Source: Trichlorobacter ammonificans (GTDB lineage Bacteria > Desulfobacterota > Desulfuromonadia > Geobacterales > Pseudopelobacteraceae). From it: a stretch of 64,000 nucleotides of DNA. Where the stretch lies: assembly GCF_933509905.1 (NCBI RefSeq), contig NZ_OW150024.1, forward strand, positions 1,104,001 through 1,168,000, written 5' to 3'. Of this stretch, positions 8,863 to 18,517 are shown piece by piece. The notes under the pieces were generated by a model. It was not told the origin of the DNA. It did not search any database and saw only the letters and a program-made list of their open reading frames with translations. How positions within the stretch are numbered: the stretch's first letter is position 1; each line of letters begins with the position of its first letter. Made by a program: the position numbers and the translations under genes.

Positions 8863-8871
8863 GGGGGCGTC

Positions 8872-11800
8872 ATGGGAAGCTTTTTTATCGACCGTCCCGT
8901 TTTTGCCGCGGTTATTGCCATCATCATCACCCTGGGGGGGCTGGTGGCCCTCAAGGTGACCCCCATTGCCCAGTATCCCGAGATTGCCCCCCCCACGGTA
9001 CAGGTCTCGGCCTTCTATCCCGGCGCCACGGCCGAGGTGATCGCCAATACCGTGGCAGCTCCCATTGAACAGCAGGTAAACGGTGTGGACGGCATGATCT
9101 ACATGTCTTCCACCAGCGCCTCTTCGGGCGGCATGTCGCTGACCGTCACCTTTGAGCCGGGCACCGATCCGGATATGGCCCAGGTCAACGTGCAGAACCG
9201 GGTCAACCAGGCCAGCTCCCAGTTGCCGGACGTGGTCAGCCAGCAGGGGGTGACGGTACAGAAACGCTCCCAGTCGTTCATGATGGTCATCAGCGTCTAC
9301 GCGCCGGATGACCGCTACGATCCGGTCTACCTGGGCAACTACGCCAATCTTTATATTCTGGACCCCATCAAGCGGATTCCCGGTGCCAACCTTTCCAGCA
9401 TGTTTCCCTTGCCCGACGTGGCTATGCGGATCTGGCTGAAGCCCGATCACATGGCTCAGATGGGGATCACGGCCAAGGATATCGCCACCGCCATTCAACA
9501 GCAGAACAAAGCCTTCGGTGTCGGCTCCATCGGACAGTCGCCCGCTCCGAAAGGCACCCAGCAGACCTTTGTGGTCACCACCAAGGGGCTGCTGTCGGAG
9601 CCGGCCGAGTTTGAGAACATCATCATCCGGGCCGCCTCGGAAGGTTCGGCTCTGGTGCGCCTGAAGGACGTGGCCAGTGTTGAGCTGGGGGGCAAGGACT
9701 ACTCCGTTGCCACCAAGGTCAACGGCAGGAAATCGGTGGCTCTGGTGGTCTATCAGCAGCCGGGTGCCAATGCCATCGAGACCTCCCGGCAAGTACGGGA
9801 GTTGCTGGCAAACCTGAAGAAGAATTTTCCCGATGGGCTCGAGTACAAGGTGGTGCTGGACAGCAGCGAGTTTACCGCCGCCTCCATCGAAAAGGTCGTG
9901 CATACCTTTTTCGAGGCGGTGGTATTGGTGGTGCTGGTGGTGTTTTTGTTCCTGCAGAGCTTCCGGGCCACCCTGATCCCGATCCTGGCGGTGCCGATCG
10001 CCATTATCGGTACCTACACCGGCATCCTGGCCCTGGGTTTTTCCACCAATATGCTGACGCTGTTCGGCATGATTCTGGCTATCGGCCTGGTGGTGGACGA
10101 CGCCATCATCGTGGTCGAAAACGTGGAGCACAACATGGCCGCCCACGGCATGTCGCCGATGGAGGCAGCCAGAAAAGCGATGTCGGAGCTGACCGGCGCG
10201 CTGATCGCCATCGTGCTGGTACTGGGATCGGTCTTCCTGCCGGTGGCGTTTCTCAGCGGCATGACCGGTACCCTGTACAAACAGTTCGCCGTCACCATCG
10301 CCATATCCATGGTGTTGTCGGGTGTGGTGGCCCTGACCCTGTCTCCCGCCTTGGCGGCCCGTATCCTGAAGCCGACCCCGGGCGAGAAAAAGGGCTTTTT
10401 CAAATGGTTTGAACAGGGCTTCAACCGTCTGACCGATCGCTATGTGGCCGGGGTGCGCTGGCTGATTCGGCACAAAACCATCGGCATGCTGCTGTTTGGC
10501 GGTGTGGTGGCACTGGTGCTGGTGCTGTTCAGGGTGGTGCCGGGCAGCTTCGTACCGGAGGAGGACCAGGGCTATCTGTTCGTGGGTAACATCATGCCGG
10601 ACGCGGCCAGTCTGGAGCGGACCACGGCGGTCAGCGACCGGGCCGTGCAGTTGATGCAGAGCAACAGCTCCATGGCGGATATTACCCAAGTGGACGGCTA
10701 CAGCCTGATTGACGGCAGCGTCAAGGACAATGCTGGGCTGCTCTTTGCGGCGCTGAAGCCCTATGCGGAGCGCCAGGGAAAGGGAGCGGACGCCTTCAGC
10801 GTGCAAAAGGACCTGAGCCGCAAGCTGCACGGCATCAAGGAGGGGATGGTCTTCTCCATCAATCCGCCTTCCATTCCCGGCCTTGGTTCCACCGGCGGCT
10901 TCGAGTTCTATATTCAGAACAAGGGGGGCGGCTCCGCCCAGGAGCTTGAGAAGATCACCAAGCAGTTTGTTGCTGAAGCCCGCAAGCGGCCGGAGCTGGC
11001 CGGCGTCTCCAGCACCTATTCAGCCAGCCAACGGCAACTGAGCCTGAATGTTGACCGGGTGCGCTCCGAGCTGCTGGGGGTGCCGGTTGCAACGGTCTAC
11101 GACGCCTTGCAGTCTTCTTTCGGCTCGGCCTACGTGGGACAGTTCCTCCAGTACGGCCGTATCTGGCAGGTCATCGTTCAGTCGCACCCCGATTACCGTG
11201 ACCAGCCCAACGACCTGACCGAGATTTTTGTCCGCTCCACCAGCGGCGCCATGATCCCCATCTCTTCTGTTGCCACCATCAGTTACGTGGCTGGCCCCAG
11301 TATCCTGCCCCGTTTCAACGGGTTTCCGGCAGCAAAACTGAACGGCAGTCAGGCAGCCGGTTTCAGCTCCGGCCAAGCCATTGCCGCCATGGAGGAGGTG
11401 GCGAAATCGGTGCTGCCGGAGGGGTACAGTTATTCCTGGGCAGGCCAGGCGTTTGAAGAGAAGAAGTCCGGCAACACCTCGACCATCGCCTTTGCCTGTG
11501 GCCTGATCATGGTCTTTCTGATCCTGGCGGCCCAGTACGAGAAATGGTCGCTGCCGATCGGGGTGGTGCTGTCGGTGCCGTTCGCCATCTGCGGCGCCCT
11601 GCTGCTGACCTGGGTTCTGAAGCTGGAAAATGATGTCTACTTCCAGGTCGGTCTGCTCACCCTGGTGGGGCTTTCCGCCAAGAACGCCATCCTGATTATC
11701 GAATTTGCCGCCGACAACCTGCGCAAGGGGATGAGCGCCTGCGACGCCGCCATTGAAGCGGCACGCCTGCGTCTGCGACCTATTGTCATGACCTCGCTGG

Positions 11801-12030
11801 CCTTCATCCTGGGGTGTGTACCGATGGCCCTCGCCTCGGGTGCCGGTGCCAACAGCCTGCGAGCCATCGGCACCGGCGTGATCGGCGGGATGCTGGCTTC
11901 CACCCTGGTGGCTTCATTCTTTGTGCCGCTCTTCTTCGTGCTGCTGGAAGAGGGCAGCGGCTTCTTCAGTCGCAAGAACGCAAAGGATGCTTCACCAGCG
12001 ACAGACGCGGGAGGTGACGACCATGCGTAG
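8872..12030 (+). CDS. RND efflux inner-membrane transporter, HAE1 (AcrB/MexB) family
   Basis: At 1052 residues this is full length for a proton-driven HAE1 multidrug pump. It has the family start (MGSFFIDRPVFAAVIAI), twelve expected membrane segments in two halves, and the proton-relay segment GLVVDDAIIVVENVEHNM with two Asp in TM4. The repeat LSAKNAILIIEFAADNL is seen in the second half, and the PFAICGALLLTW segment near TM9-10. Two large periplasmic loops lie between TM1-2 and TM7-8. Context (adapter upstream, outer-membrane factor overlapping downstream) makes a complete tripartite system. Substrates cannot be predicted. No linked TetR-type repressor is present, which is unusual for this class. 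Confidence 0.93.
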   Translation: MGSFFIDRPVFAAVIAIIITLGGLVALKVTPIAQYPEIAPPTVQVSAFYPGATAEVIANTVAAPIEQQVNGVDGMIYMSSTSASSGGMSLTVTFEPGTDPDMAQVNVQNRVNQASSQLPDVVSQQGVTVQKRSQSFMMVISVYAPDDRYDPVYLGNYANLYILDPIKRIPGANLSSMFPLPDVAMRIWLKPDHMAQMGITAKDIATAIQQQNKAFGVGSIGQSPAPKGTQQTFVVTTKGLLSEPAEFENIIIRAASEGSALVRLKDVASVELGGKDYSVATKVNGRKSVALVVYQQPGANAIETSRQVRELLANLKKNFPDGLEYKVVLDSSEFTAASIEKVVHTFFEAVVLVVLVVFLFLQSFRATLIPILAVPIAIIGTYTGILALGFSTNMLTLFGMILAIGLVVDDAIIVVENVEHNMAAHGMSPMEAARKAMSELTGALIAIVLVLGSVFLPVAFLSGMTGTLYKQFAVTIAISMVLSGVVALTLSPALAARILKPTPGEKKGFFKWFEQGFNRLTDRYVAGVRWLIRHKTIGMLLFGGVVALVLVLFRVVPGSFVPEEDQGYLFVGNIMPDAASLERTTAVSDRAVQLMQSNSSMADITQVDGYSLIDGSVKDNAGLLFAALKPYAERQGKGADAFSVQKDLSRKLHGIKEGMVFSINPPSIPGLGSTGGFEFYIQNKGGGSAQELEKITKQFVAEARKRPELAGVSSTYSASQRQLSLNVDRVRSELLGVPVATVYDALQSSFGSAYVGQFLQYGRIWQVIVQSHPDYRDQPNDLTEIFVRSTSGAMIPISSVATISYVAGPSILPRFNGFPAAKLNGSQAAGFSSGQAIAAMEEVAKSVLPEGYSYSWAGQAFEEKKSGNTSTIAFACGLIMVFLILAAQYEKWSLPIGVVLSVPFAICGALLLTWVLKLENDVYFQVGLLTLVGLSAKNAILIIEFAADNLRKGMSACDAAIEAARLRLRPIVMTSLAFILGCVPMALASGAGANSLRAIGTGVIGGMLASTLVASFFVPLFFVLLEEGSGFFSRKNAKDASPATDAGGDDHA

Positions 12031-13408
12031 GATGTGGGGTCTGCTGCTGATGGTCCTGCTTGCCGGCTGCACGACCGGCTCCGACTATGTGCGTCCCGAT
12101 GTTGCGGCTCCCGTGCACTGGTCCGTTGCGTATGATGCTGCGGCTGACGTGGCGGACAGTCGCTGGTGGCAACAGTTCGGCGACCCGGTGCTGGATGGCC
12201 TGATCGAGCAGGCGGTGCGTCAGAACCTTGACCTGAAGATCGCCACGGCCCGGGTGGATCAGTACCTGGGGGCGCTGGATACGACCCGGGCGCAGTTTTT
12301 TCCCCAGATCAGCGCCGGGTTCGACGCTGCCGGGAAACGAACGGCCGGGCAGACAAACGAAAGCTACCAAGCCGCCCTGAGCGCCACCTGGGAGCTGGAC
12401 CTGTGGGGCAGAATCCGGCGTTCCAGCGAAGCGGCCCAGGCTCAGATTGCCGGCAGTGAGGCGGGAAGGCGCGGTGTGCTGATGACCCTGGTGGCGAATG
12501 TGGCCTCAGGCTACCTGACCCTGCGCGGACTGGATCGACAGCTTGAGATTGCGACCGCGACTGAAAAGGCCTATGCGGAAAGCCTGAAGCTCTTTCAACT
12601 CCGTTTCAGGTACGGTACCGTTTCCCAGCTCGAAGTGGCGCAGGCCGAGTCCCAGTACGAGGCGGCCCGTCAGTCGATTCCGGTTTACGAGTCCCTGGTC
12701 CGCCAGCAGGAAAACCTGCTTTCACTCCTGCAGGGACATGCACCGGGGCCGATTCCCCGTGGCAAAGCTCTGGATGAGCTGACGCCGCCCGCCATTCCGG
12801 CGGGTATCCCCTCGCAGCTGCTGGAGCGCCGTCCGGACATCATTCAGGCCGAGCAGGCCCTGATTGCCGCCAACGCCCAGGTGGGTGCAGCCAAGGCCGC
12901 CTATTTCCCGAAAATCTCCCTGACCGCTGCTCTGGGAGCGGCCAGTACCGATATCGGTCGATTGTTTACGCCGGGAAGCGAGCTTTGGTCCGCCGCCGGT
13001 CAGGTTGTGGCACCGCTCCTGAATTTCGGCCAGATTTCCGGGCAGGTGAAGCAGGCCGAGGCCCAGCAGCAGCAGGCCCTTTTTCAGTACCGGCAGGCGG
13101 TGCTGACCGGCTTCAGGGAGGTGGAGGATGCCCTGACCAAGACCACCAGGGGCAAGGAGCAACTGGTAGCCCAGAAACGGCAGGTGGCGGCACTGGAAGA
13201 GTATGCGCGTCTGTCTCGGTTGCAGTTTGAGGCCGGGACCTCCAGCTATCTGCAAGTGCTGGACGCGGACCGTTCCCTGTTCACCGGCAGGTTGAACAGC
13301 ACCCAAACCCAGTATGATCTGCTGGTGTCGTTGATCGGGGTTTACAAGGCACTGGGGGGCGGCTGGATTGACGCAGCGGAAAAGCCGGGAGCAACGGCAC
13401 GGAAGTGA
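12023..13408 (+). CDS. outer-membrane efflux factor (NodT/OprM family) lipoprotein
   Basis: A 461-residue TolC-like channel protein. The leader ends in the lipobox LLAGC (Cys16), followed by GSDYVRPDVAAP as in OprM-type proteins. Two repeated outer-membrane-efflux domains with long alpha-helical stretches are visible (RVDQYLGALDTTRAQFFPQI and ALIAANAQVGAAKAAYFPKI). The ATG at 12023 overlaps the end of the pump gene by 8 bp behind GGAGGTGA, implying translational coupling, so I reject the frame's earlier start at 11921. It completes the tripartite pump. Confidence 0.92.
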   Translation: MRRMWGLLLMVLLAGCTTGSDYVRPDVAAPVHWSVAYDAAADVADSRWWQQFGDPVLDGLIEQAVRQNLDLKIATARVDQYLGALDTTRAQFFPQISAGFDAAGKRTAGQTNESYQAALSATWELDLWGRIRRSSEAAQAQIAGSEAGRRGVLMTLVANVASGYLTLRGLDRQLEIATATEKAYAESLKLFQLRFRYGTVSQLEVAQAESQYEAARQSIPVYESLVRQQENLLSLLQGHAPGPIPRGKALDELTPPAIPAGIPSQLLERRPDIIQAEQALIAANAQVGAAKAAYFPKISLTAALGAASTDIGRLFTPGSELWSAAGQVVAPLLNFGQISGQVKQAEAQQQQALFQYRQAVLTGFREVEDALTKTTRGKEQLVAQKRQVAALEEYARLSRLQFEAGTSSYLQVLDADRSLFTGRLNSTQTQYDLLVSLIGVYKALGGGWIDAAEKPGATARK

Positions 13409-13459
13409 TTCCGTACCGTTACGTCCGGCTTTCGTATCGTTTCCCCTCCTCCGGAGAGG

Positions 13460-14917
13460 TCACGTTCTGATCAGGTCCAGCTGAAAATGGCCCTTCAACA
13501 GTTGGATTATCTGGTTTACCCCTTTGAATGCCTGCTTCAACTGCTCCCGTTCCCGCTTGCTCAACTGCAGCGGGTCGATCCGGTTGTCCGGTTTTCGTCC
13601 CTCCTTCATCGCGGCAAACTGGCGGCGCAGGCGCAGGTTCAGCAGAAAGCTGAAGGCGTCTTCGGCCGCGTCAAGATCGGAAGCAGCCAGTTTGCCCTGC
13701 TGACGTAGTCGCTCGATCTTCTCCCAGGTGTTTCCCCCCATGATTCCCTGCTCAAGCGCCAGCAGGCTGACCCCCAGCGTCAGGGTGAAAATCCCCCCCT
13801 TTTTCAGGTCAAAGGTTCCTTTGTGCTCCCCCTCTGAATCGGTCTTGATCTGACCGAACATCCCCAGCGGTGGTTTGAAGCGAACGATATTGCGGGCCAT
13901 GTACGGGAAGAACAGGGCCGTCTGGTGGCTGACGGCAATGACATGTTCGCGCAGCTCCTGCTGCAGCGCACAGTCACCGTGGATGACGCGCATGTCCTGG
14001 AACATGCCGAAATTCACCATGTTGTCCGGCAGCGGTGTCGATATCCAGCCGTTCAGAAGGACTTTCCATTCGCTCAGGCTGTGCCGCCATTGGGGGTTGG
14101 TGGCCATGGTGTTGCCGGGGCAGCGGGGAACCCCCAGGTATTCGAGGGATGCGACCAGGCGGGAGGCGAACCGCTCCATCTGCGGCATCCGTTCGGGCGG
14201 CAGGTCGTCGACGTAGACCAGGGCGCTGTCCTGGTCGGTGCGCAGGGTCTGTTCCCCCCGCCCATCGCTTCCCAGGGCCAGGAATGCGGCGCCCTCCGGC
14301 AACCGGACCCCTTCCAGGAGATCCAGCAGGGCAATAACCCGCATGGTCAGCTCATCGTTGAAGTGGGCAATCAGGGAGATCAGGCTGTGGGGGTCGGCGC
14401 CGGTGCTGATGGCGTACTGCAGCATTTCCGTCATGCGGCCACCGATGCCGCGCAACTGCTCGAAGCTTTCGCAGGTTTCGATCTCCTGGGAGAGGTACAG
14501 CGGGCAACGGGTTTGAATCCGCAGCAGGTCGGTGTTGGTCAGCAGCCCGGTAATGGTTCCGCTGTCATCGGTTACGACCAGGCGATGGATACGATGCTTG
14601 GCCATGGTGAAGATGGCCTTGAAGAGGTAGTCCTGCTCACGGATGGTGATCAGGCCGGGGTGCATGATGTCGGCAACGGACCGTTGCAGCAGGGATTCGG
14701 GGGCGGTTGCCACCAGATTGCGCAGGTCCCGCAGCGTGACAACCCCTTGGGGCAGTTCCCTGTCGACAACAATGACGCCGGTAATGTTGTGGCGCTGCAT
14801 CAGGCGAGCCAGTTCCACGACGCTGGTTTCGGGGGGGCAGGTGACCGGTGTTCTGGAGCAGAGTGTCCCGGCCCGGATGAAATAGAAACTATCCTCGTGC
14901 GGAATGCTGCCGGGCAT
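13460..14917 (-). CDS. CBS-pair / DUF294 nucleotidyltransferase-like protein (copy 1)
   Basis: A 485-residue cytosolic protein. A pair of CBS domains occupies about residues 10-135 (LARLMQRHNITGVIVVD and FTMAKHRIHRLVVTDDSG). A nucleotidyltransferase-fold domain follows, with LALGSDGRGEQTLRTDQDSAL, whose GS...D.D residues fit a GlnD/DUF294-type catalytic site. The C-terminus is the associated helical domain. Start is the ATG at 14917 behind AAGGAGG. It lies divergent to the first IclR-DUF4212-symporter cassette; its relative at 46103-47542 lies before the third symporter. DUF294-CBS genes are often neighbours of acetate-type symporters, so an adenine-nucleotide-responsive link to carboxylate uptake is inferred. 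The reaction is not known. Confidence 0.85.
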   Translation of the reverse strand: MPGSIPHEDSFYFIRAGTLCSRTPVTCPPETSVVELARLMQRHNITGVIVVDRELPQGVVTLRDLRNLVATAPESLLQRSVADIMHPGLITIREQDYLFKAIFTMAKHRIHRLVVTDDSGTITGLLTNTDLLRIQTRCPLYLSQEIETCESFEQLRGIGGRMTEMLQYAISTGADPHSLISLIAHFNDELTMRVIALLDLLEGVRLPEGAAFLALGSDGRGEQTLRTDQDSALVYVDDLPPERMPQMERFASRLVASLEYLGVPRCPGNTMATNPQWRHSLSEWKVLLNGWISTPLPDNMVNFGMFQDMRVIHGDCALQQELREHVIAVSHQTALFFPYMARNIVRFKPPLGMFGQIKTDSEGEHKGTFDLKKGGIFTLTLGVSLLALEQGIMGGNTWEKIERLRQQGKLAASDLDAAEDAFSFLLNLRLRRQFAAMKEGRKPDNRIDPLQLSKREREQLKQAFKGVNQIIQLLKGHFQLDLIRT

Positions 14918-15026
14918 TGCAGTCCTCCTTTTCCACGGCATCGCTCATGTTACCGCTTTGTGCCCGATTTTATGCCGCAACGCAACGCTCTTGTTCTTGA
15001 AATGCTGCAGAAGGCTGCTGATTGGT

Positions 15027-15040
15027 ATGTCAAGTGACAT
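15027..15040. promoter_or_regulatory. operator-like inverted repeat
   Basis: ATGTCAAGTGACAT is a perfect 6-bp inverted repeat with a 2-bp centre. It lies about 110 bp upstream of the CBS-DUF294 start and far upstream of iclR, where a regulator could affect either gene. Which protein binds is unknown. Confidence 0.35.
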
Positions 15041-15252
15041 TAAACACTATTTTGAAAAATATAAAACGCAACGAATATATCGGTGTTTAATGATGGTGGT
15101 AAAGCAGCCATAAAGCTGTATTTGGGGTGGGGATTGTGATGGTTTGTGGCGAGAATTTTTTGGTGTTTTGTAATTTTGTTGTGGTATAAATATTTGATAT
15201 TTAATAAAAAAATAATTATTGTGCTTTTGTAAATTCATTTAAAAAATTTATG

Positions 15253-15282
15253 TTGACATTAATTATAACGATGTATTAATAC
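15253..15282 (+). promoter_or_regulatory. candidate sigma-70 promoter of the first IclR cassette
   Basis: TTGACA at 15253-15258, a 17-bp spacer and TTAATA at 15276-15281. The -10 overlaps a 10-bp palindrome GTATTAATAC (15273-15282), a natural place for IclR autoregulation. The second IclR gene has a like-spaced TTGACA promoter. Confidence 0.45.
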
Positions 15283-15384
15283 GAATCAAACGCAATGACT
15301 GAAAACTGATTTATGCTTTCTTGATGGCTTGGTGACGGAAATGCGAGCGGATGCGGGTTACGCTGACGGAGTGGGGCGCTCATC

Positions 15385-16158
15385 ATGAAAACCGTAAAGA
15401 GGGAACGAGAAGCGTATTCGGTACAGGCGGTCATCAAGGCCATTGAACTGCTTGAGATCCTGTCGTCGGATCAGGAGCATGCCACGGTGCCGATTCTGGC
15501 ATCCCGTCTCGGGTTGAGCAGAAACAAGGTGTTCCGGCTGGTGGCGACTCTTGAGGCAAAGGGCCTGGTGGAGCGAAGCGAGGAAAGCAACTCGTTTCAT
15601 CTCGGCATCCAGGCCTTTGAAATGGCCCAGCATATTCTCAAGAGCGCCAGCCTGATCAGGATGGCTTACCCGGTGATGGAGGAACTGGCCCGCAAGCTGG
15701 ATGAAGCGGTTTACATCACGGTGGCCAACAACGATGAGGTGCTCTTTCTGGACATGGTGGACTGCCTGCAGCAGGTGAAGGCGGTGGACATGGTGGGCAA
15801 GCGGTTTCCCTTCTTCACCAACGCGGCCGGCAAGGTGATCAAGTCGCTGAGTTCTCCCGACATCCTGAGCCGCGGCAGACGTCGTCGCGAGATTCCCGAC
15901 CCGGAGGCGCTGGAGCGGGAGCTGCAGGAAATCCGGTCGCGGGGATTTGCGGTTGATTTCAACGGTTTGGGCGACGGGGTCTGTGCCGTTGCGGTGGCGA
16001 TCCGGGATTATGCCGGCAAGGTGGTCTGTGCCCTGACCCTGCTGGCCCCTTCGTTCCGCATGTTGCACGAACGACTGGAGCAGGAGGTGATCCCCTGCAT
16101 GCTGGAAGGGGCGGCAACCCTTTCCCTGAAGTTCGGTTACACGCGGGCCTGCGCCTGA
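15385..16158 (+). CDS. IclR family transcriptional regulator (copy 1)
   Basis: A 257-residue IclR regulator: N-terminal winged helix-turn-helix (about 12-75, with VPILASRLGLSRNKVFRLVA as recognition region) and C-terminal effector domain (about 90-250, with NDEVLFLDMVDCLQQVKAVD and FFTNAAGKVIKSL). Family members are dimer/tetramer repressors or activators sensing small carboxylates or aromatics. It heads the DUF4212-symporter cassette 170 bp downstream. It is highly similar to the regulator at 23171-23932: the effector domains are nearly identical while the HTH parts differ more. The probable role is carboxylate-responsive control of the adjoining symporter; the ligand is inferred, not shown. 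Confidence 0.9.
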   Translation: MKTVKREREAYSVQAVIKAIELLEILSSDQEHATVPILASRLGLSRNKVFRLVATLEAKGLVERSEESNSFHLGIQAFEMAQHILKSASLIRMAYPVMEELARKLDEAVYITVANNDEVLFLDMVDCLQQVKAVDMVGKRFPFFTNAAGKVIKSLSSPDILSRGRRRREIPDPEALERELQEIRSRGFAVDFNGLGDGVCAVAVAIRDYAGKVVCALTLLAPSFRMLHERLEQEVIPCMLEGAATLSLKFGYTRACA

Positions 16159-16327
16159 AAAGCGGTGGTCCGGTGAATGAATACAGAGGTACGGAGGTTT
16201 TCCCCGCGGCAGGCAGGGCCGGGACGATGATGCCACCCATCGTCCGGACCGGGAAAGGAGGCGGGCCAACCTTGCTGACGGGAACAGGGTCAAAGCGGTT
16301 CACATCACGTAATCCGGAGGAGCGAGT

Positions 16328-16585
16328 ATGGAAAAAGCAAAAGCTGATGCGTACTGGAAAGAGAACCTTACCTACATCTCCATTTTGCTGGCGATCTGGT
16401 TCGGGGTTTCCTATTTTGCCGGCATCATAATCTGTGACCAGCTGGATACAATACGGATTGGCGGTTTCCCGTTGGGATTCTGGTTTGCCAACCAGGGGTC
16501 CGAGGTCATCTTCTGCATTCTGATCGTCATTTACGTCTACCTGATGAACAACCTGGACAAGAAGTACGACGTCCATGAAGGCTGA
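16328..16585 (+). CDS. DUF4212 small membrane subunit of sodium:solute symporter (copy 1)
   Basis: An 85-residue protein with two hydrophobic segments (about 16-36 and 60-78) linked by GGFPLGFWFANQGS, the signature of DUF4212. These small proteins are almost always encoded directly before a VC_2705-type sodium:solute symporter and are considered its accessory subunit. Here the symporter starts 33 bp later. The start has CCGGAGGAG upstream. The C-terminus ends NNLDKKYDVHEG, almost the same as copy 2 (24127-24381). Confidence 0.88.
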   Translation: MEKAKADAYWKENLTYISILLAIWFGVSYFAGIIICDQLDTIRIGGFPLGFWFANQGSEVIFCILIVIYVYLMNNLDKKYDVHEG

Positions 16586-16618
16586 TTGCCAACCTACTTA
16601 CCCAACGAGGTGACATGT

Positions 16619-18367
16619 ATGAGCATTCTTACCTGGACCTATATTATCGTCGGTCTTTCATTCTCGCTGTACATCGGCATTGCCTTCTACACCAAGGCCA
16701 AGTCAACCGGCGACTTCTACGCGGCCGAGCAGTCGGTCCATCCGGTGCTGAACGGCATGGCCACCGGCGCCGACTGGATGTCCGCGGCCTCCTTCATCTC
16801 CATGGCCGGCCTGATCTCCTTCATGGGGCGCGACGGCTCCATGTACCTGATGGGCTGGACCGGCGGTTACGTGCTTCTGGCCATGCTGCTGGCTCCCTAC
16901 CTGCGCAAGTACGGCAAGTTCACCGTGCCCCAGTTCATCGGTGATCGCTACTACTCCAACTCCGCACGGGTCATCGCCCTGGTCTGCGCCATCTTCATCT
17001 CCTTCACCTATGTTGCCGGCCAGATGCGGGGCGTGGGCGTGGTCTTCTCCCGCTTTCTGGAAGTTGATATCAATACCGGCGTCATCATCGGCATGGCCCT
17101 GGTCTTCCTCTACGCCACCATGGGCGGCATGAAGGGGATCACCTACACCCAGGTGGCCCAGTACGTGGTGCTGATCATCGCTTACATGATACCGGCGATC
17201 TTTGTGTCGCTGATGCTGACCGGCAACCCGATTCCGCAGCTGGGATTCGGCGGCACCATCTCGGCCGGTGGCGCCCAGATTCTGGGTGATGCGTCTGCCC
17301 AGGGCAAGCACATGCTTGATGTGCTGAACGGCCTGCACAAAGATCTGGGGTTTGCCGCGTACACCACCGGCCTGCGTCCCAAGATCGACGTCTTCTTCAT
17401 CACCATCGCCCTGATGGTCGGTACCGCCGGCCTGCCCCACGTGATCATCCGTTTCTTCACCGTGCCCAAGATTCGTGATGCCCGCTCCTCCGCCGGTTGG
17501 GCACTGCTGTTCATCGCCATCCTCTACACCACGGCCCCGGCGGTGGCGGCCTTTGCCCGCACCAACTTCATCAAGACCCTGCACAACGTGAAGTATGAGG
17601 ATGCCCCCACCTGGTTCAAGAACTGGGAAAAGACCAAGCTGGTTGCCTGGAAGGACAAGAACGGCGACGGCATCATGCAGTATGCCAAGGGAAACCAGGC
17701 TGATCCCAAGTCGGCCAACGAACTGAAGATCGACAACGACATCATCGTGCTGGCCTCTCCGGAAATCGCCAAGCTGCCCAACTGGGTGGTGGCCCTGGTT
17801 GCCGCCGGCGGTCTGGCTGCGGCCCTTTCAACTGCAGCCGGTCTTTTGCTGGTTATCTCCGCCGCCATTTCGCACGACCTGCTGAAGTCGATCCTGATGC
17901 CGGACATGTCGGAGAAAACAGAGCTGCTGGCCGCCCGAATCGCCGCCGGTGTGGCGGTCTGCATCGCCGGCCTGTTCGGCATCTATCCTCCCGGCTTCGT
18001 GGCCCAGGTGGTGGCCTTTGCCTTTGGTCTGGCGGCAGCTTCCTTCTTCCCGGCCATTATCATGGGGGTTTTCAACAAGAAGATCACCAAGGAAGGTGCA
18101 CTGTCCGGCATGATCGTGGGGATCGTCTTCACCGCCGCCTACATCATCTATTTCAAGTTCATGATGCCGGCTTCCTACAATGTAGCGGCCAACTGGTGGT
18201 TCGGTATTTCTCCCGAAGGCATCGGCACCCTGGGCATGATCCTGAACTTTGTGGTGGCCTGGGTGGTTTCCAAGTTTACCCCCGAACCGCCTCAGGAAGT
18301 CCAGGATCTGGTGGCCTCCCTGCGTTACCCCGGCAAAGAGGTTCCGCCTCCCGCAGCCAGTCATTGA
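16619..18367 (+). CDS. sodium:solute (acetate-type) symporter, DUF4212-linked (copy 1)
   Basis: A 582-residue SSS-family transporter with about 13 membrane segments. It carries the family patterns FYTKAKSTGDFYAAEQSVHP, ATGADWMSAASFISMAG and GTAGLPHVIIRFFTVP, which contribute to the sodium and substrate sites. Close relatives import acetate and other short carboxylates with Na+. A cytosolic-looking insertion (about residues 335-365) contains DKNGDGIMQY (from residue 346), which looks like an EF-hand loop. The start chosen is the ATG at 16619 with GAGGTGA upstream; an in-frame ATG at 16586 lies right after the DUF4212 stop. A clear terminator follows. Substrate is inferred from family and context. 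Confidence 0.88.
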   Translation: MSILTWTYIIVGLSFSLYIGIAFYTKAKSTGDFYAAEQSVHPVLNGMATGADWMSAASFISMAGLISFMGRDGSMYLMGWTGGYVLLAMLLAPYLRKYGKFTVPQFIGDRYYSNSARVIALVCAIFISFTYVAGQMRGVGVVFSRFLEVDINTGVIIGMALVFLYATMGGMKGITYTQVAQYVVLIIAYMIPAIFVSLMLTGNPIPQLGFGGTISAGGAQILGDASAQGKHMLDVLNGLHKDLGFAAYTTGLRPKIDVFFITIALMVGTAGLPHVIIRFFTVPKIRDARSSAGWALLFIAILYTTAPAVAAFARTNFIKTLHNVKYEDAPTWFKNWEKTKLVAWKDKNGDGIMQYAKGNQADPKSANELKIDNDIIVLASPEIAKLPNWVVALVAAGGLAAALSTAAGLLLVISAAISHDLLKSILMPDMSEKTELLAARIAAGVAVCIAGLFGIYPPGFVAQVVAFAFGLAAASFFPAIIMGVFNKKITKEGALSGMIVGIVFTAAYIIYFKFMMPASYNVAANWWFGISPEGIGTLGMILNFVVAWVVSKFTPEPPQEVQDLVASLRYPGKEVPPPAASH

Positions 18368-18401
18368 TTGAACGCTGCATGAACCGTTGTGTATGCATTG
18401 T

Positions 18402-18431
18402 GCGGCTGCCTGAAACGGCAGCCGCTTTTTT
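18402..18431 (+). terminator. Rho-independent terminator after symporter 1
   Basis: GCGGCTGCC (18402-18410) and GGCAGCCGC (18417-18425) form a perfect 9-bp stem with a 6-base loop, followed by six T residues. Confidence 0.9.
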
Positions 18432-18517
18432 ACCGGTTTGAGGTTGTCATGGCTGTGGCGACATGGCATAAACAGGCTGCCTGATACGATCAGGACTACC
18501 GGATCACGGGAGCGAGC

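Larger units (their letters stand above)
14942..15384. other. AT-rich divergent intergenic region (443 bp)
   Basis: This gap between the divergent CBS-DUF294 and IclR genes is much richer in A+T than its surroundings and holds no convincing ORF. It contains an inverted repeat at 15027-15040, a TTGACA-type promoter at 15253-15281 and a perfect palindrome GTATTAATAC at 15273-15282. It is probably the control region for both genes. Confidence 0.6.

Noticed and set aside
7603-10830. 1075-codon open frame on the minus strand opposite the RND adapter and pump genes
   Set aside because: It is a long antisense frame produced by GC-rich codon use. The translation is rich in H, G, Q and R with no domain, and the plus strand holds two unmistakable genes.
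13925-15037. 370-codon plus-strand frame opposite the CBS-DUF294 gene
   Set aside because: Antisense shadow; the minus-strand product has clear CBS and nucleotidyltransferase motifs.
15321-15346. possible sigma-54 promoter before the first IclR gene (TGG...TGC with correct spacing)
   Set aside because: Only the core TGG and TGC agree; the rest departs from the consensus, and a better sigma-70 promoter lies upstream.
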